Below, piece by piece: positions 42,713 through 50,295 of a stretch of 64,000 bases of DNA. Position numbers and translations under genes: made by a program. The stretch lies in NCBI RefSeq assembly GCF_001439785.1, contig NZ_JYLI01000017.1, positions 62,001 through 126,000 on the forward strand, given 5' to 3'. The stretch is from Pseudomonas poae. Its GTDB lineage: Bacteria > Pseudomonadota > Gammaproteobacteria > Pseudomonadales > Pseudomonadaceae. How positions within the stretch are numbered: the first letter of the stretch is position 1; each line of letters begins with the position of its first letter. The notes below the pieces were generated by a model. It had not been told where the DNA came from. It made no database searches and was given only the letters and a program-made list of their open reading frames with translations.

Positions 42713-43897
42713 ATGTGGTACAACGGTTTTCTTGATCTGTCAGCCTGGCAACTGGTGGCAGTCACCCTGTTGATGACCCACGTGACCATTGTCGGGGTCA
42801 CGGTTTATCTGCATCGCTATTCAGCCCATCGCTCCCTGGAGCTCAATGCCGGCCTGAAACACTTCTTCCGTCTCTGGCTGTGGCTGACCACGGCGCAGAA
42901 CACCCGCGAGTGGACCGCCATCCACCGCAAGCATCACGCCAAGTGCGAAACCGTCGATGACCCGCACAGCCCGGTGATCAAGGGCCTGTCCACCGTAATG
43001 CGCAAGGGCGCGGAGCTGTACCGCGCCGAAGCGGAAAACCCGGAGACCCTGCGCATCTACGGCAAGAACTGCCCGGACGACTGGATCGAACGCAAGCTCT
43101 ACACGCCCTACCCGCTGCTGGGCGTGGCGATCATGGGCGTGATCGACCTGCTGCTGTTCGGCACCATCGGCATCACCATCTGGGCGATCCAGATGATGTG
43201 GATTCCGTTCTGGGCCGCCGGCGTCATCAACGGCCTGGGGCATGCCGTGGGCTATCGCAACTTCGAATGCCGCGACGCCGCCACCAACCTGGTGCCGTGG
43301 GGCATCATCGTCGGCGGCGAAGAGCTGCATAACAACCATCACACCTACCCCAACTCGGCCAAACTCTCGGTGAAGAAGTGGGAGTTCGACATGGGCTGGG
43401 CCTGGATCAAGGTGTTCAGCTTCCTGCGCCTGGCCAAGGTGCAGCGGGTTGCGCCAATTGCCCACCGTGTCGAAGGCAAGGGCCATCTGGACATGGACAC
43501 CGCCATGGCGATCCTCAACAACCGCTTCCAGATCATGGCCCAGTACCGCAAGCTGGTGATCGGCCCGCTGGTCAAGCAGGAGCTGGCAAGGGTCGACCAT
43601 TCGGTGCGCCATCAATTCCACCGCGCCAAGCGCCTGCTGTCCCGTGAAACCAGCCTGCTGGACGATCGCCATCACCTGCGTATCCAGAGCCTGCTGGAAC
43701 ACAGCCAGGCCCTGAAAGTGATCTACGAGAAGCGCCTGGCGCTGCAGCAGATCTGGGTCAAGACCAGCTCTAACGGTCACGACATGCTGGCGGCGATCAA
43801 GGAATGGGTACACGAGGCCGAGGCCAGCGGTATCCAGTCACTGCGCGATTTTGCCCACCAATTGAAGACCTACTCGCTGCGTCCGGCGACGGTCTGA
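42713..43897 (+). CDS. desA: Delta-9 fatty-acid desaturase DesA
   Basis: This 394-residue membrane di-iron enzyme introduces a double bond at position 9 of phospholipid acyl chains, which adjusts membrane fluidity. Histidine boxes are VYLHRYSAHRSLE, AIHRKHHAKCE and GEELHNNHHTYPNS. I chose the ATG at 42713 (MWYNGFLDLS), preceded by GAGG; an earlier frame start adds 13 unrelated residues. It has a C-terminal soluble tail of about 130 residues. In P. aeruginosa desA occupies the same neighbourhood. A hairpin terminator candidate follows the stop. Confidence 0.92.
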   Translation: MWYNGFLDLSAWQLVAVTLLMTHVTIVGVTVYLHRYSAHRSLELNAGLKHFFRLWLWLTTAQNTREWTAIHRKHHAKCETVDDPHSPVIKGLSTVMRKGAELYRAEAENPETLRIYGKNCPDDWIERKLYTPYPLLGVAIMGVIDLLLFGTIGITIWAIQMMWIPFWAAGVINGLGHAVGYRNFECRDAATNLVPWGIIVGGEELHNNHHTYPNSAKLSVKKWEFDMGWAWIKVFSFLRLAKVQRVAPIAHRVEGKGHLDMDTAMAILNNRFQIMAQYRKLVIGPLVKQELARVDHSVRHQFHRAKRLLSRETSLLDDRHHLRIQSLLEHSQALKVIYEKRLALQQIWVKTSSNGHDMLAAIKEWVHEAEASGIQSLRDFAHQLKTYSLRPATV

Positions 43898-43904
43898 CGG
43901 TGCC

Positions 43905-43926
43905 GTGGGAGGGCTGGCCCTCCCAC
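43905..43926. terminator. GTGGGAGGG hairpin after desA
   Basis: GTGGGAGGG and CCCTCCCAC pair perfectly around CTGG, 7 bp after the desA stop. No U-tract follows, so it may be a REP-like 3' end stabiliser or a terminator. Confidence 0.6.
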
Positions 43927-44085
43927 TTATCCTGTTTCTGACGTCATTTTCCGGGCACCGCCAATCCGTGCCGTTCATGGAACTTCGACGCATTTACCCT
44001 CTCTCAAAGAACACTTCGCCATCATGGTGGCCCCTTGTTGTGACCGCTGCTCCACCTTGCGGCGCGCCCAGAGAGAGTTGTGCCG

Positions 44086-45087
44086 ATGGTTCACGAAAAG
44101 CCCCTTTCGCCTGACCTTCCAACCGCTGAACCGCCCCACCCGGCGGCGGCTGCCACCCTGCTTGCACTCATGCATGCCCAGGGTGAAGTCGAGCGTCTGA
44201 GTGAGCGCGAGCAGTTGCTGAGTTCGCTGCTGGTGAGCGTGAATGCGGTGCTGTGGGCTGTCGACTGGGAAACCCGTCGCGTACTCTATGTGAGCCCGGC
44301 CTACGAGCGGGTGTTTGGACGAGCGGCAAGCCTGCTGCTCGCCGACCACCGCGAATGGCGCAACAGCATTCACCCCGAAGACCTCGACTACGCCGAACAG
44401 AGCCTGGCCCGCGTGCTGACCACTGGCGCCGTGGAAGACCGTGAATACCGCATCATCACCGCCGACGGGCAAATTCGCTGGCTCTGTGACAAGTGCTACA
44501 TCAACCAGCAGGCCGCGCCCGACAAGCCGCTGATCGTAGTGGGCATCGCCGAGGACATCACCGAAAAGAAGCAGTTGGAGCTGGAGTTGCACCGCCTGGC
44601 CACTACCGACGTACTGACCCAGAGCAGCAACCGCCGGCACTTTTTCGAATGCGCCAACCAGGCCTTCGACGTCGCCTCTGCCCAGGGCGCGCCGCTGGCG
44701 TTCCTGCTGCTGGACATCGATGACTTCAAGGACATCAACGACACGTATGGCCACCTGGAAGGCGATCAGGTGCTGCGACGTATCGCCGAAAGTGGCCGAG
44801 GTGTATTGCGCCGTGGCGACTTGTTTGGACGCATCGGAGGCGAAGAGTTCGCCGCCGTGCTGCCCGGTTGCGCGCCGGAGATGGCGCTGCAAGTGGCGCA
44901 GCGCCTGGGCAAAGAGATCCAGGCGCTGAGCTTCAGTTATGACGGCCGCGCCTTCAACGTGACGGTCAGCCAGGGCCTGGCGAGCCTGCGCGAAAGCGAC
45001 TCGACCCTCGACAGCCTGTTCGCCCGCGCCGACGCCGCCATGTACGAGGCCAAGCGCCTGGGCAAAAACCGCGTCATCGCCGACTGA
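44086..45087 (+). CDS. PAS-GGDEF diguanylate cyclase
   Basis: This 333-residue cytosolic protein makes cyclic di-GMP from two GTP. An N-terminal PAS domain (residues about 50-165, with LWAVDWETRRVLYVSPAYERVFG and a PAC tail DREYRIITADGQIRW) is followed by a GGDEF domain. The active site reads GGEEF. The inhibitory I-site RRGD lies five residues before it. There is no transmembrane segment. I chose the ATG at 44086; a GTG at 44080 is in frame but closer to the GAGAGAG ribosome site. It corresponds in position to PA0290 of P. aeruginosa. Copy D of the dispersed repeat follows. Confidence 0.9.
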   Translation: MVHEKPLSPDLPTAEPPHPAAAATLLALMHAQGEVERLSEREQLLSSLLVSVNAVLWAVDWETRRVLYVSPAYERVFGRAASLLLADHREWRNSIHPEDLDYAEQSLARVLTTGAVEDREYRIITADGQIRWLCDKCYINQQAAPDKPLIVVGIAEDITEKKQLELELHRLATTDVLTQSSNRRHFFECANQAFDVASAQGAPLAFLLLDIDDFKDINDTYGHLEGDQVLRRIAESGRGVLRRGDLFGRIGGEEFAAVLPGCAPEMALQVAQRLGKEIQALSFSYDGRAFNVTVSQGLASLRESDSTLDSLFARADAAMYEAKRLGKNRVIAD

Positions 45088-45125
45088 CGCCAGGCGCAAA
45101 ATAAAAGTGGGAGGCTTCGCCAAAC

Positions 45126-45262
45126 CTGTGGCGAGCAGGCTTGTCCTGCGTTGGGCTGCGCAGCAGCCCCAAAACCAGGCGCTGAGCCGTATCAGGTACA
45201 CCGCGTTTTGCTGAATTGGGGGCGCTTCGCACCCCAGCGCGGGGCAAGCCCGCTCGCCACAG
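45126..45262 (+). mobile_element. Dispersed repeat, copy D (core without outer termini)
   Basis: From TGTGGCGAGCAGGCTTGT to GCAAGCCCGCTCGCCACA this copy contains the core and both REP-like arms but lacks the TAATGCC... terminal repeats. It shows that the inner 137 bp can exist without the outer ends. A further REP-like hairpin lies at about 45325-45348, before the gabT stop. Confidence 0.7.
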
Positions 45263-45361
45263 AGATGGGGTTACCTGAAATTTCAGGCTTTGAAATCAAC
45301 AAGCTGTTTTTTGTTTGATAAGAGGGGGGCAAGCCCCCCTCCCACTGGTTTTTCTATCGCG

Positions 45362-46639
45362 TCAGAGCTCGGAGAAGCACTCTTCGATGATCGCCAGGCC
45401 CTTGTCCAGTTGCTCGTCCGGCGAGGTCAGCGGTACCAGCACGCGCAACACGTTGCCGTAGGTGCCGCAGGACAGCAGGATCAGGCCCTTGTCCCGCGCC
45501 TTGGCCACCACGGCGGCGACCGCTGCGGCGTTCGGCTTGTGGCTGTCGCCGTCTTCGAACAGTTCCAGCGCGATCATCGCGCCCAGGGCGCGCACTTCAC
45601 CGATCACCGGGTACTTGGCCTGGATCGCCTTGAGGCCGCTCACCAAACGCTCACCCACCGTTTTGCAACGGTCCAGCAGGTGCTCTTCCTCGAACACCTC
45701 CATCACCGCCAGCGCAGCCGCGCAGGCAATCGGGCTGCCGGCGTAAGTGCCGCCCAGGCCGCCTGGGGCGATGGCGTCCATGTAGTGCGCCTTGCCGCAC
45801 ACACCGGCCAGCGGGAAACCGCCGGCGATGGACTTGGCGAAGGTGGTCAGGTCGGCGGCAACGCCCATCTGTTCCATGGCGAAGAAGGTGCCGGTACGGC
45901 CAGCGCCGGTTTGCACTTCGTCGGCGATCAGCAGGATGCCGTGCTTGTCGCACAGTTCGCGCAGACGCTTCATGAAGGACTTGGGCGCGACGTAGAAACC
46001 GCCCTCACCCTGCACCGGCTCGATGATGATGGCGGCGATATCACGCGGCTCGGCATCGTTCTTGAAGATGCGCTCGATGCTGGCGATGGCGTCGTCGTCG
46101 CTCACGCCGTGCAGTTCGTTCGGGAACAGCGCGCGGAACACACCGCCGGGCATCAGGCCCATGCCGGCCGAGTACGGCACGACTTTGCCGGTGAGGCCCA
46201 GGGTCATCATGGTGCGGCCGTGGTAAGCGCCGGTGAAGGCGATCACGCCGGCACGGCCGGTGGCAGCGCGGGCGATCTTCACGGCGTTCTCAACGGCTTC
46301 GGAACCGGTGGTGACCAGCAAGGTTTTCTTGTCGAAATCCCCCGGCACCTTGGCGTTGATTTTTTCGCACAGCTCCACGTACGGCTCATACGCCAGCACC
46401 TGGAAGCAGGTGTGCGTCAGCTTGTTCAGTTGCTCGGTCACGGCCGCGATGATTTTCGGGTGCACGTGGCCGGTGTTCAGCACGGCGATACCGCCGGCGA
46501 AGTCGATGAACTCGCGACCTTCAACGTCGGTCACGGTGGCGTTCTTCGCGGACTCGGCGAAGATCGGGTGAATCTGGCCCACACCGCGTGGTACAGCGGC
46601 TTCGCGGCGTTTCATCAGGGAAGCGTTGGTCTTGCTCAT
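45362..46639 (-). CDS. gabT: 4-aminobutyrate aminotransferase
   Basis: This 425-residue PLP enzyme converts GABA and 2-oxoglutarate to succinic semialdehyde and glutamate. Class III aminotransferase features are VTTGSEAVENAVKIARAATGR, FTGAYHGRTMMTLGLTGK, the PLP aspartate in LLIADEVQTGAGRTGTFFAME, and the Schiff-base lysine in TTFAKSIAGGFPLAGVCGK. I chose the ATG at 46639 (MSKTNASL), which has GAGGA upstream; the longer frame adds six residues. It follows gabD in the same direction across 183 bp, so a separate promoter or a long leader is possible. Confidence 0.95.
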   Translation of the reverse strand: MSKTNASLMKRREAAVPRGVGQIHPIFAESAKNATVTDVEGREFIDFAGGIAVLNTGHVHPKIIAAVTEQLNKLTHTCFQVLAYEPYVELCEKINAKVPGDFDKKTLLVTTGSEAVENAVKIARAATGRAGVIAFTGAYHGRTMMTLGLTGKVVPYSAGMGLMPGGVFRALFPNELHGVSDDDAIASIERIFKNDAEPRDIAAIIIEPVQGEGGFYVAPKSFMKRLRELCDKHGILLIADEVQTGAGRTGTFFAMEQMGVAADLTTFAKSIAGGFPLAGVCGKAHYMDAIAPGGLGGTYAGSPIACAAALAVMEVFEEEHLLDRCKTVGERLVSGLKAIQAKYPVIGEVRALGAMIALELFEDGDSHKPNAAAVAAVVAKARDKGLILLSCGTYGNVLRVLVPLTSPDEQLDKGLAIIEECFSEL

Positions 46640-46822
46640 AAAGTCCTCATTCGCCACTCATCGGGTGGCGCGGCTCAAGGAATACGTGGCGGGGAGGCAA
46701 CTGCGGCAGCATGCGATGATCGACTGCCACAGCGTTCCCGGCCACTGCGAATAACGGTGTGAAACACGCAAAGGGTCAGCGCTCTCGTGCCCTTTGCGTC
46801 TGCTGCAATGCCAAACCGGGGC

Positions 46823-48265
46823 TTAGATGCCCAGGCAGAGGTATTTGATTTCTAGGTAATCCTCGATCCCGTACTTGGAGCCTTCACGGCCCAGGCCCGA
46901 CGCCTTGATGCCGCCGAACGGCGCCACTTCGTTGGAGATCAACCCGGTGTTGACGCCGACCATGCCGTATTCCAGCGCTTCCGCCACACGGAACACACGG
47001 CCCAGGTCGCGGGCGTAGAAGTAGGACGCCAGGCCGAACTCGGTGTCGTTGGACATCGCGATCACTTCGGCTTCGTCTTTGAAACGGAACAGCGGCGCCA
47101 GCGGACCGAAGGTTTCTTCCTTCGCCACGGCGGCGTTTTTCGGCACATCCACCAGAATGGTTGGCTCGAAGAAGTTGCCTTCCATCGCCTTGCCACCGGT
47201 CAACAGCTTCGCGCCTTTGCTCAGGGCATCAGCGATGTGTTCCTTGACCTTGGCCACGGCTTTTTCGTCGATCAGCGGGCCGGTTGTGGTGCCATCTTCC
47301 AGACCGTTGCCGATCTTCAATTTGGCCACGGCAACTTTTAGTTTTTCGGCGAACGCGTCGTACACCGAATCCTGAATGTACAGGCGGTTGGCGCAGACGC
47401 AGGTCTGACCGTTGTTGCGGTACTTGGAGATGATCGCGCCTTCGACGGCCTTGTCCAGGTCAGCGTCATCGAACACGATAAACGGCGCGTTGCCGCCCAG
47501 TTCCAGGGACACCTTCTTGATGTCCTTGGCGCATTCAGCCATCAGCTGGCGACCGATTTCGGTGGAACCGGTGAACGACAATTTACGCACGATCGGGTTG
47601 CTGGTCAGCTCGCCACCGATGTCGCCAGCGCTGCCGGTGACCACACTCAGCACCCCTTGCGGGATACCGGCACGGTGCGCCAGCTCAACCAGCGCCAGGG
47701 CCGAGAACGGCGTCTGCGACGCCGGCTTGATCACCATGGTGCAACCGGCGGCCAGGGCCGGGCCGGCTTTACGGGTGATCATCGCGGCGGGGAAGTTCCA
47801 CGGGGTGATGGCAGCGGTCACGCCGATCGGCTGCTTGATCACGATCAGGCGCTTGTCGGGCTGGTGGCCAGGAATCACATCGCCGTAGATGCGCTTGGCC
47901 TCTTCGGCAAACCACTCGATAAAGGACGCGGCGTAGACGATTTCGCCCTTGGCTTCAGCCAGCGGCTTGCCCTGCTCAAGGGTCATCAGACGAGCAAGGT
48001 CGTCCTGGTTTTCGATCAGCAGCTCGAACCAACGGCGCAGCTTGTTTGCACGCTCCTTGGCGGTAAGGGCACGCCAAGCCGGCAGCGCCTTGTCGGCAGC
48101 CTCGATGGCACGGCGGGTTTCCGCGGCGCCCATCTTCGGCACACTGCCGAGAATCTCGCCCGTGGCCGGGTTATTGACCTTGATGGTTTGACCGTTGTCC
48201 GCGTCGACCCAAGCGCCGTCGATAAAGGCTTGTTGGCGGAACAACTGGGTATCTTTGAGCTGCAT
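46823..48265 (-). CDS. gabD: Succinate-semialdehyde dehydrogenase (NADP+)
   Basis: This 480-residue aldehyde dehydrogenase oxidises succinic semialdehyde from the GabT reaction to succinate. Family markers are TPWNFPAAMITRKAGPALAAG, FTGSTEIGRQLMAECAKDIK, the general base in LELGGNAPFIVFDDAD, and the catalytic cysteine in NNGQTCVCANRLYIQ. I chose the ATG at 48265 (MQLKDTQLF), which matches GabD homologues. The 370-bp region upstream to the tRNA gene holds no gene. It contains a palindrome about 130 bp from the start. Confidence 0.95.
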   Translation of the reverse strand: MQLKDTQLFRQQAFIDGAWVDADNGQTIKVNNPATGEILGSVPKMGAAETRRAIEAADKALPAWRALTAKERANKLRRWFELLIENQDDLARLMTLEQGKPLAEAKGEIVYAASFIEWFAEEAKRIYGDVIPGHQPDKRLIVIKQPIGVTAAITPWNFPAAMITRKAGPALAAGCTMVIKPASQTPFSALALVELAHRAGIPQGVLSVVTGSAGDIGGELTSNPIVRKLSFTGSTEIGRQLMAECAKDIKKVSLELGGNAPFIVFDDADLDKAVEGAIISKYRNNGQTCVCANRLYIQDSVYDAFAEKLKVAVAKLKIGNGLEDGTTTGPLIDEKAVAKVKEHIADALSKGAKLLTGGKAMEGNFFEPTILVDVPKNAAVAKEETFGPLAPLFRFKDEAEVIAMSNDTEFGLASYFYARDLGRVFRVAEALEYGMVGVNTGLISNEVAPFGGIKASGLGREGSKYGIEDYLEIKYLCLGI

Positions 48266-48395
48266 GTCGGCTTTCCTTAACAGCACCGCGCGCACGCGGA
48301 GCGAATTAGAGTTGTAGAAAGGCGCCTTGTGGGCTGCCGTCAGGGAAATCAGCCCCAGCACGCAACGTGAGTGAAACGGCGCACGGGAGACAGAG

Positions 48396-48413
48396 CGTTT
48401 GAAATCTCAAACG
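48396..48413. promoter_or_regulatory. Palindrome in the gabD upstream region
   Basis: CGTTTGA and TCAAACG flank AATC in perfect symmetry, about 131 bp before gabD. It may be an operator for a GABA or amino-acid regulator. I cannot name the protein. The rest of 48266-48635 shows no gene. Confidence 0.4.
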
Positions 48414-48635
48414 AATCCTAGGAGCAATGGGGGTACAGGGCAATAGTCTGTTCGAAAAAAAGAACGTAAAGCGCCTGCGTGTTCGGGAAGTGTGATCAGC
48501 GTGGACGAACAGCGTTCCACCCCATCGACCACCGGCCCCCGATGCAGAGCCCTGGCGGGAAGGTTTCCCACGATCCAGCGGCCAAACCCAGCATGGACGC
48601 CCAAGGTCGACATGGGTATGATGGCGCCCGCACAA

Positions 48636-48712
48636 GCATCCGTAGCTCAGCTGGATAGAGTACTGCCCTCCGAAGGCAGGGGTCGTGGGTTCGAATCCCG
48701 CCGGGTGCACCA
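48636..48712 (+). tRNA. tRNA-Arg (anticodon CCG)
   Basis: A 77-base cloverleaf is visible. The acceptor stem GCATCCG pairs with CGGGTGC and CCA is encoded at the 3' end. The anticodon stem CTGCC/GGCAG closes the loop CTCCGAA with anticodon CCG, and the T arm carries GTTCGAATCC. A terminator follows 8 bases later. No integrase gene or attachment-site duplication is seen beside it. Confidence 0.96.
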
Positions 48713-48720
48713 GATTAGTG

Positions 48721-48755
48721 AAAAAGCCCCAAACCGAAAGGTCTGGGGCTTTTTC
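48721..48755. terminator. Bidirectional rho-independent terminator
   Basis: AAAAAGCCCCAAACC and GGTCTGGGGCTTTTT form a stem with a GAAA loop, with A- and T-runs on both sides. It serves the tRNA gene on one strand and the convergent membrane-protein gene, ending at 48759, on the other. Confidence 0.92.
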
Positions 48756-48758
48756 GTA

Positions 48759-49298
48759 TCAACGCCTTCTCACCCCCTCCAACAACCCCGGCAAATCCTC
48801 CTGCGGAAACCGCTCATGCAACGCCAGCAGCTTCTCATCCGCCGCCCTGCTTTCCCCCGCCTCACGTAGCGCGACAATCTCCCGCAACCCCTCCTCCAAC
48901 GCAGGCCCTGGCACTGGCGCGCGTTTAGTGATTCGTTCGGCTGCAGATTGGCCCACCATCGCCCCAGCGCGCTCATCCCTGGGCGCCATCGCAATCCGAG
49001 CCATCGGTGCCTGCACAGAAAACGTAGCGGTAGATATTTCGTTATGCGCCACCGGCTCACGCATCACCACACCCACCATCAACGCCAGCCCGGCCACCGT
49101 GGCGAATGCCATTTGCCAGCGCGGTTGTTTACAGATGTTGCGCCAGCGCTGCCACACGCTCATCTGCGGCTCTGGGGCCTCACGTCGGGCGGTGTCGAGG
49201 ATGAAGGCGTCGAGGGCTGCAGGCGGTTCGCCTGGGCTGTGTTGGCGATAGTGCTGCAGCATGTCATCGGGATCCGGTTTGGCGCGTTTATCGGTCAT
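48759..49298 (-). CDS. Single-span membrane protein, probable sigma-factor partner
   Basis: I do not recognise a named family. The 179-residue protein has a cytosolic N-terminus (about 70 residues, with DMLQHYRQHSPGEPP), one transmembrane segment (MAFATVAGLALMVGVVM) and a periplasmic part of about 85 residues rich in A, R and E. The ATG at 49298 overlaps the stop of the sigma-factor gene as ATGA, so the two are translationally coupled. Position and topology suggest an anti-sigma factor. The zinc HxxxCxxC motif of many anti-sigma domains is absent. Longer frames upstream run antisense-like through the sigma gene and are not used. Confidence 0.72.
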   Translation of the reverse strand: MTDKRAKPDPDDMLQHYRQHSPGEPPAALDAFILDTARREAPEPQMSVWQRWRNICKQPRWQMAFATVAGLALMVGVVMREPVAHNEISTATFSVQAPMARIAMAPRDERAGAMVGQSAAERITKRAPVPGPALEEGLREIVALREAGESRAADEKLLALHERFPQEDLPGLLEGVRRR

Positions 49299-49867
49299 GC
49301 GGTGATCTCCTCGCCCAGCAGGCGGCGCAGTTTCTGCTGGGCGTAGCGCAGGCGGCTTTTGACGGTTTCCAGCGGGGCGTTGGTGAGGGCGGCGATTTGC
49401 GGTACGTCGAGGTCGCCGTGCAGGCGCAGCAGGAAGACTTCGCGCTGGTCGTCGGGCAGGCCTTGCAGGGCGGCGTCGAGGCGGGCCTGGTCGCGGCTCA
49501 GGCTCAGTTGCTGCTCGGGGCCGGCGTCGTGGGCGGGCTGGGCGTGCAGTTGTTCGTCGTAGCTGTCGTGCAGCGGGCTGTGGATGCCGTGCTTGCGCCA
49601 GTGATCGATCAGGCGGTTGCGGGCAATCTGGAACAGCCAGGTACGAAAACTCGCGCGGCCCTGTGGCTGGGTGGTGCTGCGGATCAGGCTCAGCCAGGTT
49701 TCCTGATAGATCTCTTCGGCCAATTCGGCCTTGTTGCACAGGGCCACGAGAAATCGGTAAAGGCCCTGGCGGTGACGTGCGTAGAGCGCTTCGAACGCGG
49801 CGGCGTCACCGGTTCGGTAGCGGGCCAGCAGCGATTCGTCGCTGGGTGAGGCAGCCGGGGTGGGCAT
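49295..49867 (-). CDS. ECF-type RNA polymerase sigma factor
   Basis: This 190-residue sigma-70-family factor has region 2 (FEALYARHRQGLYRFLVALCNKAELAEEIYQETWLSLIR, and RTWLFQIARNRLIDHWRK) and region 4 (LQGLPDDQREVFLLRLHGDLDVPQIAALTNAPLETVKSRLRYAQQKLRRLL). It lacks regions 1 and 3, as ECF factors do. It is followed by a coupled membrane-protein gene, probably its regulator. The regulon is unknown; no iron-siderophore receptor lies nearby. Confidence 0.9.
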   Translation of the reverse strand: MPTPAASPSDESLLARYRTGDAAAFEALYARHRQGLYRFLVALCNKAELAEEIYQETWLSLIRSTTQPQGRASFRTWLFQIARNRLIDHWRKHGIHSPLHDSYDEQLHAQPAHDAGPEQQLSLSRDQARLDAALQGLPDDQREVFLLRLHGDLDVPQIAALTNAPLETVKSRLRYAQQKLRRLLGEEITA

Positions 49868-50295
49868 GTGCGTGGCGGGCTCCTTTTGATCGCAGCGTGT
49901 CAGTCAGGACATTTAGTGAATGGCATACCGCTATCGGGAGCAAGCCCCCTCCCACAGTTGATTGTGGAGGGCCGAGGGATTGGCTTAACCGAGCGTGTGA
50001 ATGATTCGCTCACTTGGGTCAGACGCAGGAGTCCGTGAAGTAGGTTCATTCGCCGGTCAATCTGGATAGTTTCACGAGCTGGGTGGCACGGCCAGCAACG
50101 ACGGGGTCGAGGGCTGAAATTAAACACTGCATAAACATTTACGTCCTCGGCCCACCGCTCAAAAAAGTCTTGTTCGGACACATATCCACCTTTGGAAACG
50201 CTTTCCCGGACTGGCAGTTTTACCCCCCCCTGCAAACGGAACCTGCGGCGTCGTTCAAGTAAGGAAAGTGACAGCACCCAGCGGAAAATACTACC
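49868..50295. other. Intergenic region with a REP-like hairpin
   Basis: A GGGAGCAAGCCCCCTCCCAC hairpin lies near 49937-49957. No convincing gene is seen. The minus-strand frame through this region lacks family features. The promoter of the metalloprotease gene should lie at its right end. Confidence 0.5.

Noticed and set aside
9545..45262. Dispersed repeats considered as a CRISPR array
   Set aside because: The copies lie kilobases apart, are about 200 bp long, have terminal inverted repeats, and there are no cas genes.
48636..48712. tRNA-Arg considered as a genomic-island attachment site
   Set aside because: No integrase, no partial tRNA duplication and no island-like gene content follow it within the window.
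48759..49739. Longer 326-codon version of the sigma-partner gene
   Set aside because: The first 147 codons overlap the sigma-factor gene in another frame and are proline/arginine-rich noise. The ATGA-coupled start at 49298 is preferred.
49900..50277. 125-codon minus-strand ORF in the gap before the metalloprotease gene
   Set aside because: It spans a REP hairpin, has unusual composition and no family match or ribosome site.
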